Of a stretch of 64,000 nt of DNA, positions 1 through 7,772 are shown piece after piece (positions within the stretch are counted from its first letter, which is position 1; each line of letters opens with the position of its first letter). A program made the position numbers and the translations under genes. This stretch comes from Streptomyces composti (lineage in GTDB: Bacteria; Actinomycetota; Actinomycetes; Streptomycetales; Streptomycetaceae), in assembly GCF_012034205.1 (NCBI RefSeq), contig NZ_JAATEM010000013.1:62001-126000 (forward strand). Reading direction: 5' to 3'. A model generated the notes under the pieces. It searched no databases, was not told the DNA's origin, and worked only from the letters and a program-made list of their open reading frames with translations.

Positions 1-473
1 CAGTGCTGCGGAGGCGCGTGTCCTGTCGCCGCCACGAACCGCTCGTAGTCCGAGTTCGTCACGGGATAGACGTCGATGTAGAAGGCGGGGAGCCAGACAG
101 GGTTGTTTCCGGCCCCCGACAAGTACACGCCCGCGTCGACGAGAGCCATCTTCTTGCCGTCATGTGGGTGTCGGACCTGATGTTGCCTGGGGAGGGCCGA
201 GCCTTCCTCTGCCCTCTGACCGGGTAACACCGAGCCCAACGAGCTCGTGAGTTTCACGAACCTTGCGTGGACCTCCGGCGAGGATGATGCCAGAGCTGTG
301 TCCAGGGCCGCTTGATTCACAGGGCGGATCTTGATCGTCTCGCCGCGGGCCTCCCACTTGGAGACCATGCGATCACTCACTCCGAGCTTCGCGGCGAACG
401 CCTCGATGCTCATCCGCTGTGCCTCACGCAGCGCCCGGACCTCCAGTCCGGTCCACCTCTCAACTGTGGCCAC
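1..473 (-). CDS. HTH domain fused to SUMF1/EgtB/PvdO-type domain (partial)
   Basis: Read from a GTG at 473 that has a strong Shine-Dalgarno (AAGGAG, 6 nt spacing). The frame stays open to the window edge, so 157 residues are visible and the C-terminus is missing. Residues about 9-45 form an XRE-like helix-turn-helix (LREAQRMSIEAFAAKLGVSD then MVSKWE). After a linker, residues from about 110 begin a formylglycine-generating/EgtB/PvdO fold: VDAGVYLSGAG, then FYIDVYPVTNSDYERFV, matching the usual 'F.ID.YPVTN.DY..F' opening. Such domains are non-heme-iron or copper-dependent oxidases in known members; the substrate here cannot be told. It lies 64 nt downstream of the class IV aminotransferase on the same strand, so the two are probably co-transcribed. 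The HTH could make the enzyme self-regulating or be only a protein-interaction module. Confidence 0.75.
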   Translation of the reverse strand, partial: MATVERWTGLEVRALREAQRMSIEAFAAKLGVSDRMVSKWEARGETIKIRPVNQAALDTALASSSPEVHARFVKLTSSLGSVLPGQRAEEGSALPRQHQVRHPHDGKKMALVDAGVYLSGAGNNPVWLPAFYIDVYPVTNSDYERFVAATGHAPPQH

Positions 474-537
474 CCGAGACTCCTTTGAGCGAATCAACGG
501 GAGTCCAGCGTAGTCAGGTGATCGTTACGGCGCGTCG

Positions 538-1311
538 TTACAGCGGATCTGCCGGCACCTCCATGTACGCCTTGCGAAGAGTGTCAATGATTGGGTGGTC
601 GTCGGTCAGGGCGATGTCGTCGACTCCGCTGACGGCACGGACTCCGATCGCCGCGTTGGTCGCGAAGACAGCCTGCATGCCCGCGACATCCGCGAGCCGG
701 ACCGGCATCTCCTCGTGGGCATGAGCGTCCTTGAGGAGCTGCATCGTCACGCCTCCGAGGATGCCCGCCTCCGGCCAGATCACGCGCTCCCCGTCGAAGA
801 AGCCGATGTTCCAGGTACCGCCCTCCGAGACGAGCGATCGCTCGTCGACGAACAACGCGTCGTCGAACCCGTTGAGCTGGGCGGCCCGTCGGTGCAGGAG
901 CTGCCCGAAGAGGCCGACACTCTTCACACTCGGCAGGTCGCGGACGTACTTCCTGCTCTGCACCCGCATCGGCGCCAACGGGAGGTTGGCCGCCGGCCTC
1001 GTCGTGACAAATACCTGCGGGTCCGCCTTGGCGGCAGGGTGGCCCATGTCGAAATTCGGGTCGAAGACCGTCACCCGCACGACGCACGCGCCTTCAGTCG
1101 GGGCTACGCGCCGCGCCAGGTCGCGCACGCGCTCAGGGTCCAGTTCGGCGCCGAAGAGAGCCTGGCAGTCCCTTACAAGCCGGTCCAGGTGGAGCGACAG
1201 CCCACGGACACGGCCGTCCTCAACGCGCATGGACGTGAAGTGTCCGTACCCGGTGAGGGCCAGGGTCTTGAGCTGGTCCACGCTGACTGGTTCGCCATTC
1301 AATTCAGCCAT
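538..1311 (-). CDS. class IV aminotransferase family protein
   Basis: A 257-residue PLP-dependent fold type IV protein (branched-chain aminotransferase / aminodeoxychorismate lyase / D-amino-acid aminotransferase superfamily). Visible signatures are the putative PLP-lysine segment RDLPSVKSVGL around residue 125-135, the DALFVDE strand, and the cofactor loop SEGGTWNIGFF followed by GILGGVTMQLL. The C-terminal half carries the ATNAAIGVRAV strand seen in the family. The exact amino donor and acceptor cannot be assigned. The gene is divergent from the adenosyltransferase operon across a 240-bp intergenic region and sits just upstream of the HTH-SUMF1 gene. It is a plausible tailoring enzyme of the same cluster. 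Fold assignment is firm; role is inference. Confidence 0.85.
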   Translation of the reverse strand: MAELNGEPVSVDQLKTLALTGYGHFTSMRVEDGRVRGLSLHLDRLVRDCQALFGAELDPERVRDLARRVAPTEGACVVRVTVFDPNFDMGHPAAKADPQVFVTTRPAANLPLAPMRVQSRKYVRDLPSVKSVGLFGQLLHRRAAQLNGFDDALFVDERSLVSEGGTWNIGFFDGERVIWPEAGILGGVTMQLLKDAHAHEEMPVRLADVAGMQAVFATNAAIGVRAVSGVDDIALTDDHPIIDTLRKAYMEVPADPL

Positions 1312-1551
1312 GCCGACAGCATGGCACCGCCGTAGCGGGAGCCGACGGAAAAGGTCCTGGTAAGCGACCTAAGTTCAGGGAAAGTTCGGTGCCAGGGCAG
1401 TGGGAAGACGTTCCGATCCCCTCGCTCGCCGGGCGAATCTTGTTCTGCCGCCGCGGACCGCTGGTACCGCGCCGAGCAGCAACTTTCTCCCCGCCTGGCT
1501 CACCGAAGCCTGTGCTGGGCCACCCTGCCGACCCTGAGACGGGAGTTCGCC
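1312..1551. promoter_or_regulatory. divergent intergenic region of the synthetase cluster
   Basis: These 240 bp separate the divergent aminotransferase and adenosyltransferase genes and must hold both promoters. It is less GC-rich than its surroundings around 1345-1395. No unambiguous -35/-10 pair or operator palindrome could be picked by eye. A GGGAG ribosome-binding site precedes the ATG at 1552. Confidence 0.4.
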
Positions 1552-2802
1552 ATGCCCCGAACGAGCATGACCTTCGGCAAGAGCCTCTTGGTGATCGACA
1601 CCGGCACCCCGGAGCACGACGGGACGACCATCGTCGAGCGCAAGGGGCTCGGGCATCCCGACACCCTTGCCGATCACCTGGCCGAGCGGCTGTCCCGGGC
1701 GTACAGCCGCTACACCGTGCAGCACTTCGGTGCCGTACTGCACCACAACTTCGACAAGCTCGCTCTCCTGGGCGGGGCGAGCGAGGTGCGCTACGGCGGC
1801 GGCAAGATGACAGCGCCGGTCCGGGTTCTGGTCAACGGGCGGGCCGCCCCCGCCTGCGGCGGCGAGCGCATCCCCGTCCTGGAGATCGTCGAGGCGGAGG
1901 TACGGGAGTTCTTCGCCGAGCGCCTTCCGGAGGTCTGCGATCACCTGGACATCTCGTTCAACATCACGAGCAATTCGAGCCCCGGCGCCGTGCTGACCGG
2001 CGACGCGGTCCCGGACCGGACTCGCTGGTTCAACCCGAGGTCCATCGACGACCTCCGGGAGCGCCGGGTGCGGTTCTCGAACGACACCTCGCTCGGTACG
2101 GGCTGGGCGCCGGAGAACCCCTTCGAGTCGTTCGTGCGCGAGCTGGTGGACCACCTCTCCGGGCCGAGCGACTTCAGGCGAGCACACGTGTGGTGCGGCT
2201 CGGACGTGAAGCTCATGGGCTACTGGGACGGCGAGAGCGCGGACATCGTGTTGTGCGTACCGCAGAAGTCGCGGCACGTCGGCAGCCGGGCGGAGTACAT
2301 CCGCAATACCGAGAGCATCCTCGCCGAGTGCCACCGGCTCGTCGGCATCCGCCTTCCCGGTGCCGAGGCCCGCTTCCGGCTCAACGCGCGCGACATCCCG
2401 GAGAAGGATGAGCTGTACCTGACGTACACCGGCAGCTCGATCGAGTCGGGTGACGAAGGGGTCGTGGGCCGCGGCAACCGCGTCAATGGGCTGATCACCC
2501 CTCTGCGCCCGATGAACCTGGAGGGCGCCAACGGCAAGAACCCCGTCTACCACGTCGGCAAGCTCTACAACATCGCCGCGCAGCGTCTCGCGCACCGCCT
2601 GCACGAGGCGACCGGCGGGCACGCCGAGGTCCACCTCGTCAGCACCACGGGACAGCGGCTCGACCAGCCGTGGCGCATTCTTGTCCGCCTGTCCTCGCGG
2701 GACGTGGAGATCGACAAGGTGCAAGCCCTCGTCGTCGAGGCCCTCGACGGGTTCCCGGCCCTGACGGACGAGCTTGTCTCGGACGGGATTGTGCTCAGCT
2801 GA
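1552..2802 (+). CDS. archaeal-type methionine adenosyltransferase
   Basis: A 416-residue protein of the archaeal S-adenosylmethionine synthetase family (PF01941), which makes SAM from methionine and ATP and is unrelated in close sequence to bacterial MetK. Diagnostic stretches are ERKGLGHPDTLAD near residue 29, HHNFDKLALLGGASEVRYGGGKM near 65-87, SNDTSLGTGWAPENPF near 175, and the long block SIESGDEGVVGRGNR then NGLITPLRP and GKNPVYHVGKLYNIAA near 300-345. No obvious truncation. It is first in a tightly packed operon; its TGA overlaps the ATG of the next gene (TGATG). A housekeeping MetK is expected elsewhere, so this copy probably supplies SAM, or a SAM analogue, to the cluster. The family call is firm; the substrate for this paralogue is unknown. 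Confidence 0.88.
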   Translation: MPRTSMTFGKSLLVIDTGTPEHDGTTIVERKGLGHPDTLADHLAERLSRAYSRYTVQHFGAVLHHNFDKLALLGGASEVRYGGGKMTAPVRVLVNGRAAPACGGERIPVLEIVEAEVREFFAERLPEVCDHLDISFNITSNSSPGAVLTGDAVPDRTRWFNPRSIDDLRERRVRFSNDTSLGTGWAPENPFESFVRELVDHLSGPSDFRRAHVWCGSDVKLMGYWDGESADIVLCVPQKSRHVGSRAEYIRNTESILAECHRLVGIRLPGAEARFRLNARDIPEKDELYLTYTGSSIESGDEGVVGRGNRVNGLITPLRPMNLEGANGKNPVYHVGKLYNIAAQRLAHRLHEATGGHAEVHLVSTTGQRLDQPWRILVRLSSRDVEIDKVQALVVEALDGFPALTDELVSDGIVLS

Positions 2803-3725
2803 TGACCACGCAGACGCTCGGAGATGTGCCGCCTGGTTGTCGGCGGCGCCTTCTCGACCACTACGGCTCAACGGCGGCGGCGTGGCTGCGGGCCGCGCCG
2901 CACCTTCTGGCCGAGGCGGCGGAGCGCTGGAAGCTCACGCTGCGGAGCTACCACGACGCGGGGCACGCCTCCGTCGTAGCCCTGGCAACCGCCCTCGACG
3001 GGACTCCGCTGATCCTCAAGGCGTGGTACGAGCCGCTCCGCTACCGCCAGGAGATCACCGCTCTTCAGACGTGGGCCGGCGGTCCGATCGCTGATGCCAT
3101 CGAGGCCGCCGACGACCTGTCGGTGGCGGCACTGGAACTGATCGGCGGCCGTCCCGGCGGCGGCGCCCCTCTCTCGCGAGAGACGCAGATGGTGGCCGCC
3201 GCCATCCAAGGGCTTCACGGTCTCGGCCAGCGGGGGACGCTGCCGGATCTCCCGAGCCTGGCGCACTTCCGTCGGGAGGTGGTCGTGCCCCGTATCCGCC
3301 AACGAGTACGGCGGCTCAACCTGGGCTCCTTGGAGCCGCTCGTGGAGGAGGCGTGCGAGGAACTCCCCGGCCTGCGGGAAGACCCGGCCCGTACGACGGT
3401 GCTCCACGCCGACCTGTACCGGGAGAACGTCCTGTTCGACGGAGGAGGGCACCCGCGCCTGATCGACCCGCACCCCTTGGTGGGAGACGCGGTGTTCGAC
3501 TGGGCCTTCTGGACGGTCTACTACGACCTTGAACGAGAAGTGGCCGACCGGCTGACCGCCGCCTCTCGGATCTCCCGTATCCCCGTTCCGGAGATCACGC
3601 CGTGGTGCAGGGCCCTCGCGGTCGACGGCCTCCTCTACTACACAGAGATCAACGACCCCGCGAAGCCGAAGATCGCGAGGGTGCTCTCCACGCTGCTGGC
3701 CTCCAGCCCGGGGAGCGATCGGTGA
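2802..3725 (+). CDS. aminoglycoside-phosphotransferase-like kinase
   Basis: A 307-residue member of the APH/choline-kinase-like protein kinase fold. The catalytic loop reads VLHADLYRENVLF (HxDxxxxN) near residue 200, followed by the metal-binding LIDPHPLVGD. The N-lobe has the expected LILKAWYE strand with the likely ATP-binding Lys. ATG at 2802 is chosen because it overlaps the upstream stop as TGATG; the frame is open further upstream but that lies inside the adenosyltransferase gene. It may phosphorylate a small-molecule intermediate or act as self-resistance. Its partner could be the histidine phosphatase encoded next, giving a phosphorylate/dephosphorylate pair as in some antibiotic pathways; that is inference. 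Confidence 0.8.
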   Translation: MTTQTLGDVPPGCRRRLLDHYGSTAAAWLRAAPHLLAEAAERWKLTLRSYHDAGHASVVALATALDGTPLILKAWYEPLRYRQEITALQTWAGGPIADAIEAADDLSVAALELIGGRPGGGAPLSRETQMVAAAIQGLHGLGQRGTLPDLPSLAHFRREVVVPRIRQRVRRLNLGSLEPLVEEACEELPGLREDPARTTVLHADLYRENVLFDGGGHPRLIDPHPLVGDAVFDWAFWTVYYDLEREVADRLTAASRISRIPVPEITPWCRALAVDGLLYYTEINDPAKPKIARVLSTLLASSPGSDR

Positions 3726-4444
3726 CGACGTACATCCTCCGGCACGGGCAAACGGACTACAGCAAGCGGTACCTCGTCAACGGAGACCCCACTCGCCCCA
3801 TCCGACTCAGTGAAGAGGGCGTGCGCTCGTGCGGACGAGCGTGGGCTGTGCTTCCCCTTCACAGCGTGCGCACGTGGCTGGCGAGCGAGTTCCCGCGAGC
3901 GCGGCAGACGGCTGCCCTGCTGATGGGGGTGCCGAAGGCGGAGCTCGTGGTGATCGGTCAGCTCAACGAGCTGGACTACGGGGAGTTCGAAGGCCGCCCG
4001 TTCCTGGAGTACGCCGCCTGGCTCGATCACCACGGCGGGGCGCGGCGCCCGCCGGGCGCCCGGGAGTCCCAGCGGGAAGGCATCCGGCGGATGCTCGCCG
4101 GAGTACGCGCGGCCCTGGAGCATCCGGGGCCACGCGTACTCGTCTGCCACGGCTTGCTGGTGTCGGTTCTGCTCTGGCACCGGGATCGTTCCCCGGGCGA
4201 CGCCATGCCGCTGTTCTTCCCAGAGGCCCCGTGCGCCGAGCCGCTTGCCGTCACCGATGAGGCACTGCATGGATGGCTCAAGGCCCTGCTGACTGATCTT
4301 GACGGGGAGGGAGCCAGCGATGGAGATGGGCGCGGTGGCGCCGCGATATTGCGGGCCGAAGGGGGGTTCGGCAGTTGCTACCGTCGACCGTGTAGACCAC
4401 TCGCCGGAGGAGGACTCCCCTCATGCATGATGCCCGCGCCCTGA
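3722..4444 (+). CDS. histidine phosphatase family protein
   Basis: A 240-residue phosphoglycerate-mutase-like phosphatase. The catalytic RHG motif is at the N-terminus (TYILRHGQTDY), the second Arg/Glu elements are in ASEFPRARQTA and LNELDYGEFEG, and the second catalytic His is in VLVCHGLLVSV. The GTG start at 3722 overlaps the upstream stop (GTGA). The last 22 nt overlap the start of the seryl-tRNA synthetase gene, and the final ~40 residues look non-conserved, so the tail may be a by-product of the overlap. It probably hydrolyses a phosphate ester; the substrate is not deducible. Confidence 0.82.
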   Translation: MTTYILRHGQTDYSKRYLVNGDPTRPIRLSEEGVRSCGRAWAVLPLHSVRTWLASEFPRARQTAALLMGVPKAELVVIGQLNELDYGEFEGRPFLEYAAWLDHHGGARRPPGARESQREGIRRMLAGVRAALEHPGPRVLVCHGLLVSVLLWHRDRSPGDAMPLFFPEAPCAEPLAVTDEALHGWLKALLTDLDGEGASDGDGRGGAAILRAEGGFGSCYRRPCRPLAGGGLPSCMMPAP

Positions 4445-5715
4445 TCGACATGGGTGCCGAAGCGGTACGTCGCCTCGCTCGCCGCGGATACTCGCTGGAC
4501 CTGTCCGTGCTGGAGAGTCTCCAGTCCCGGCGCAACCAGAACATCCGCTCGGCAGACGAGCTGCGGGCAGAGTCCAAGCGAGTGGCCAGTGAGGTCCAGC
4601 AGACGGCGAAGCAGGAGGGGGACATCGCCAAGCTGAAGGAGCGCGCCCGGGAGATCAAGGACCAGATCCGCGAGATCGAGGCCGACCAGGAGAGGGTGCA
4701 GGAGGAGCTCCGCAGCCTCCTGCTCAGCATCCCGAACATCCCCGACGACAGGGCTCCCGACGGCGACTCCGAGGAGTTCGCGGTCGAGGTCCGCCGTGTG
4801 GGCACCCCGCCAGCCTTCTCCTTCGAGCCGAAAGACCACGTCGATCTTGGCGAGGCCACTGGCATCTTCGACTTCGCCCGAGCGACGAAGCTGTCGGGCC
4901 CCCGCTTCGCGGTATCGCGAGGGGCGGGTGCGGCCCTTGAGCGTGCCCTCGCGGCGCTCTTCCTCGACCTGCACACCCGCCGTCACGGCTACGTCGAACA
5001 CGCGGTGCCGTTCCTCGTCACCCGGAAGACCATGACCGGCACGGGCCAGCTCCCGAAGTTCGAGGAAGACCTGTTCAAGACCGGCACCGCGGATCGAGAG
5101 TTGTTCCTGATCCCGACGGCTGAGGTCCCCCTCACCAACCTCTACGCCGACGAGATCATCCCGCCCTCGGAACTTCCGGTCGCCCTCACGGCCCACACGC
5201 CGTGCTTCCGCTCGGAGGCCGGCTCGTACGGCCGCGACACCCGGGGGCTCATCCGCCAGCACCAGTTCGGCAAGGTGGAGATGGTCCGGATCTGCGCCCC
5301 GGAGGACGCCGACGCCGAGCTGGAGAAGATGATCGGCCACGCCGAGGCGTGCCTGAAGGAGCTGGGGCTCGCATACCGCGTGGTCACCCTCGCAGCAGGT
5401 GACACGGGTTTCGCCGCCCAGCTCACCTACGACCTGGAGGTCTGGTTCCCGAGCCAGAACACCTACCGCGAGATCTCCTCGGTCTCCAACTTCGGCACCT
5501 TCCAGGCCCGCCGCGCGAACATCCGCACCCGCGGCACGGACGGAAAGCCCAAGCTGGTCGCCACGCTCAACGGCTCGGGCCTTCCGATCGGCCGCACCCT
5601 CGCCGCTCTGCTCGAACAGTGCCAGCAACAGGACGGCTCGATCGTCCTGCCCGAATCACTCGTCCCGTACCTCGGCTTCCGCCGGATCCCGGCGGACGGA
5701 ACACCGGAGGCATAG
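4423..5715 (+). CDS. seryl-tRNA synthetase paralogue
   Basis: A full-length 430-residue class II seryl-tRNA synthetase. It has the N-terminal antiparallel coiled-coil tRNA-binding arm (about 27-105) and all active-site elements: TAE serine loop at 232-234, motif 2 at 261-284 (CFRSEAGSYGRDTRGLIRQH), and motif 3 at 382-398 (LNGSGLPIGRTLAALLE). Against the bacterial consensus from memory, ISSCSNFEDFQARR reads ISSVSNFGTFQARR here, close to the serine/ATP site. The ATG has a GGAGGAGG ribosome-binding site. Because it sits mid-operon with biosynthesis-type genes, it is probably a second copy. Two known reasons for such copies are self-resistance to a synthetase inhibitor (as with albomycin) or supply of Ser-tRNA to a pathway (as with VlmL in valanimycin). 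Confidence 0.92.
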   Translation: MHDARALIDMGAEAVRRLARRGYSLDLSVLESLQSRRNQNIRSADELRAESKRVASEVQQTAKQEGDIAKLKERAREIKDQIREIEADQERVQEELRSLLLSIPNIPDDRAPDGDSEEFAVEVRRVGTPPAFSFEPKDHVDLGEATGIFDFARATKLSGPRFAVSRGAGAALERALAALFLDLHTRRHGYVEHAVPFLVTRKTMTGTGQLPKFEEDLFKTGTADRELFLIPTAEVPLTNLYADEIIPPSELPVALTAHTPCFRSEAGSYGRDTRGLIRQHQFGKVEMVRICAPEDADAELEKMIGHAEACLKELGLAYRVVTLAAGDTGFAAQLTYDLEVWFPSQNTYREISSVSNFGTFQARRANIRTRGTDGKPKLVATLNGSGLPIGRTLAALLEQCQQQDGSIVLPESLVPYLGFRRIPADGTPEA

Positions 5716-6731
5716 TGCTTGTCGGCGTCTGCGACTTTCCTGGCAGCTACGCATTCCCCCCTGCCGGATACGGCGGGATCGAACGATGGCTCTGGGCGGT
5801 CGCAGTAGGCGCCCGAGCCGCAGGCGCCGACGTACGCCTCCTGGGCCCGGGATGGCTCCCGGAACTGGAAGCCGAATGGGTCCGCAAGCCGGTCCGCCTC
5901 GAAGACATCACGCCCGGCTCGCTGGCCGAGCGTGAGCTCAAAGCCGCCGGCTACGACCTCCTGATCGTCGGCCACGAGTACCCGTCATTGCCCGCCTGGG
6001 TCCGCACCTGGACCCAACTCGACTGCGACGTAGCCACGTTCCAGCATTCCCCGGTCTTCCAACACGCCGAATCCGCGTTCGACGGCAAGCGATCCCGCCT
6101 GTACTGCTACTCGCCCGAGATGATCGAGCGCTACGCCGCCCACCAGCCCGTTCAGGAACTTGCTGTCCACCTCGGCCTCCACGAGGAGGAACCGCCGGCC
6201 ACCAAGGGACGAGACCTCGTGTGGCTCGGCCGTATCGACGAGGAGAAGGCTCCCCACCTCGCGGTGCGAGCCGCTCAGATACTCGGCCATCGCATCCGCG
6301 TCGTCGGCCCCGTCTTCAGCGAGGACTACGTACGGAGCCACGAAAAGCTCTTCTCCGCAGACCACGTGGAGTGGGTCGGGGAACTCGGCGGCCCGGCGAA
6401 GACAGCCGCCATCCGCGAGGCATCCCTGTTCGTCTACACCTACGACCGCACCTACGTGGAAGCGGGCGCCGCCGTCTTCGGCGAATCGCTCCGAGCGGGA
6501 ACGCCCATGGCCGCACTGACCTGGCGGGACGGAACCTGCGCCCAAGCCGCGCTCTGTGACCGCACGGGCGCCACGACGGTCGTCCCGCCCGACGCTGACG
6601 ACGAGACGGCATCGCAGGCCCTCGCCGAGGCGATCGAGCGCGCCTCCGCACTGGATCACGCTCAGGTCCAAGCCATAGGCCAGCATCGCTTCGACCCGAC
6701 GCGGCACTTCGAGGCGATGGCGGCACGCTGA
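5715..6731 (+). CDS. GT4-like glycosyltransferase
   Basis: A 338-residue GT-B fold glycosyltransferase. The N-terminal domain opens with a FPPAGYGGIERWLW acceptor-site loop and a Rossmann strand GADVRLLGPG. The C-terminal domain starts with LVWLGRIDEEKAPHLAVRAA and carries the nucleotide-sugar-binding EAGAAVFGESLRAGTP with the ExxxxxxxE-type spacing of GT4 enzymes. No membrane segment. The GTG at 5715 overlaps the previous stop (TAGTG); an in-frame ATG further upstream is inside the synthetase gene. It could glycosylate the product of the cluster. The acceptor and the sugar are unknown. Confidence 0.82.
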   Translation: MLVGVCDFPGSYAFPPAGYGGIERWLWAVAVGARAAGADVRLLGPGWLPELEAEWVRKPVRLEDITPGSLAERELKAAGYDLLIVGHEYPSLPAWVRTWTQLDCDVATFQHSPVFQHAESAFDGKRSRLYCYSPEMIERYAAHQPVQELAVHLGLHEEEPPATKGRDLVWLGRIDEEKAPHLAVRAAQILGHRIRVVGPVFSEDYVRSHEKLFSADHVEWVGELGGPAKTAAIREASLFVYTYDRTYVEAGAAVFGESLRAGTPMAALTWRDGTCAQAALCDRTGATTVVPPDADDETASQALAEAIERASALDHAQVQAIGQHRFDPTRHFEAMAAR

Positions 6732-7723
6732 TGCTGACCGGGGGGCCCACGCATCAGGTATCAACCGCCCTTCGCCAAGTCCTCGGATCAGCCTGGGAGT
6801 TCACGTTCGAGGGCACGGATCTTGAGATCCGCCACCGTCGCCGAGGGTCACCGTACGCGCCGCCTCGCCGGCCGCCTTCGTGGGCCGAGCTCCTGGCCAC
6901 CTTGGAAGACGCCTTCGCGGCCCGCGGCGTTCCTCGCGACGCGTGCATCCCGCTTCGCTGGGGAAGGGAAACCGAGCTGGCCATCTCGGCGGTCCAAGCC
7001 CTCGACCCCCTCCTCAAAGACGGCCGTCCCGTGACCTACCGCAGTGGATTCATTCCGCAACCGGTGGTCCGCTTCACCGGGGAGCGAGACGCCACGGGAG
7101 AGCTCCTCGACGGCTACCTGACCTCCTTCGTCAACGTCTCGCGCGTCCAGCCGATACAGAGCATCGACGAGTACGCCGCCGTCCTCGACGACTGGCTCTA
7201 CGTCCTCTCACGACTCGGCTTCCATGCCCGGCATCTCAGCCTCTACGGTCAGCTGAAGGTCTGGCACCGCCGCCAGGTGGCCGGCGTGACCCTCATGTTC
7301 CGCCACCTGGACCTCACGCTCGGCGACATCGTGCTCCTCTGGAACAGAGAGAACCCTCAACGCATGGCCGTCGACCTGGGCACGGGCCTTGAACGCTTAG
7401 CTTGGGCCCGGACGCTGCGGAGCTGGAAGGAACTGATCTTCGGCTCTCTTGCCGGAGCCGCCCCCGCTCCCACCTTAGACGCGCTTCGCACGGCGACGCT
7501 CCTCCTGGGCAACGGCATCACGCCGGCCGCACGCGGCGCGGGCGGGGTGACCCGTCGGGTCCTGGGCGCGATGACCCCAGGGGCTGTAGGTCTCGGAGCG
7601 AGCGCCGTGGTTCGAGCATCGCACCAGTACTGGACGACGATCACTCCGCTTCCCGTCCCGTGGCCCGCCGTAACTACCGCCATCGAGCAGGAAGTTGCCC
7701 GTCGGGCCGCCACCTGCGGATGA
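6731..7723 (+). CDS. alanyl-tRNA synthetase catalytic-domain-like protein
   Basis: A 330-residue protein that I do not recognise as a named family but which shows AlaRS-like landmarks. VTLMFRHLDLTLGDIVLLW followed by VDLGTGLERLAWAR resembles the strand-plus-motif-3 block of AlaRS (VFMQFNR then PSVDTGMGLERIA). LRTATLLLGNGITPAARGAG then VTRRVLGAM resembles the first part of the AlaRS tRNA-recognition helices (AFLIADGVxPSNExRGYVLRR). The editing and C-Ala domains are missing; usual AlaRS is near 880 residues. Start ATG overlaps the glycosyltransferase stop (TGATG). As the last gene of an operon with a SerRS paralogue, it may activate an amino acid for transfer to a small molecule. The function is inferred only from these resemblances. 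Confidence 0.6.
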   Translation: MLTGGPTHQVSTALRQVLGSAWEFTFEGTDLEIRHRRRGSPYAPPRRPPSWAELLATLEDAFAARGVPRDACIPLRWGRETELAISAVQALDPLLKDGRPVTYRSGFIPQPVVRFTGERDATGELLDGYLTSFVNVSRVQPIQSIDEYAAVLDDWLYVLSRLGFHARHLSLYGQLKVWHRRQVAGVTLMFRHLDLTLGDIVLLWNRENPQRMAVDLGTGLERLAWARTLRSWKELIFGSLAGAAPAPTLDALRTATLLLGNGITPAARGAGGVTRRVLGAMTPGAVGLGASAVVRASHQYWTTITPLPVPWPAVTTAIEQEVARRAATCG

Positions 7724-7772
7724 TCTTGGCTGGTGTCAAGACGAACCGCCCACGAATCACCTGCAAAGGACG

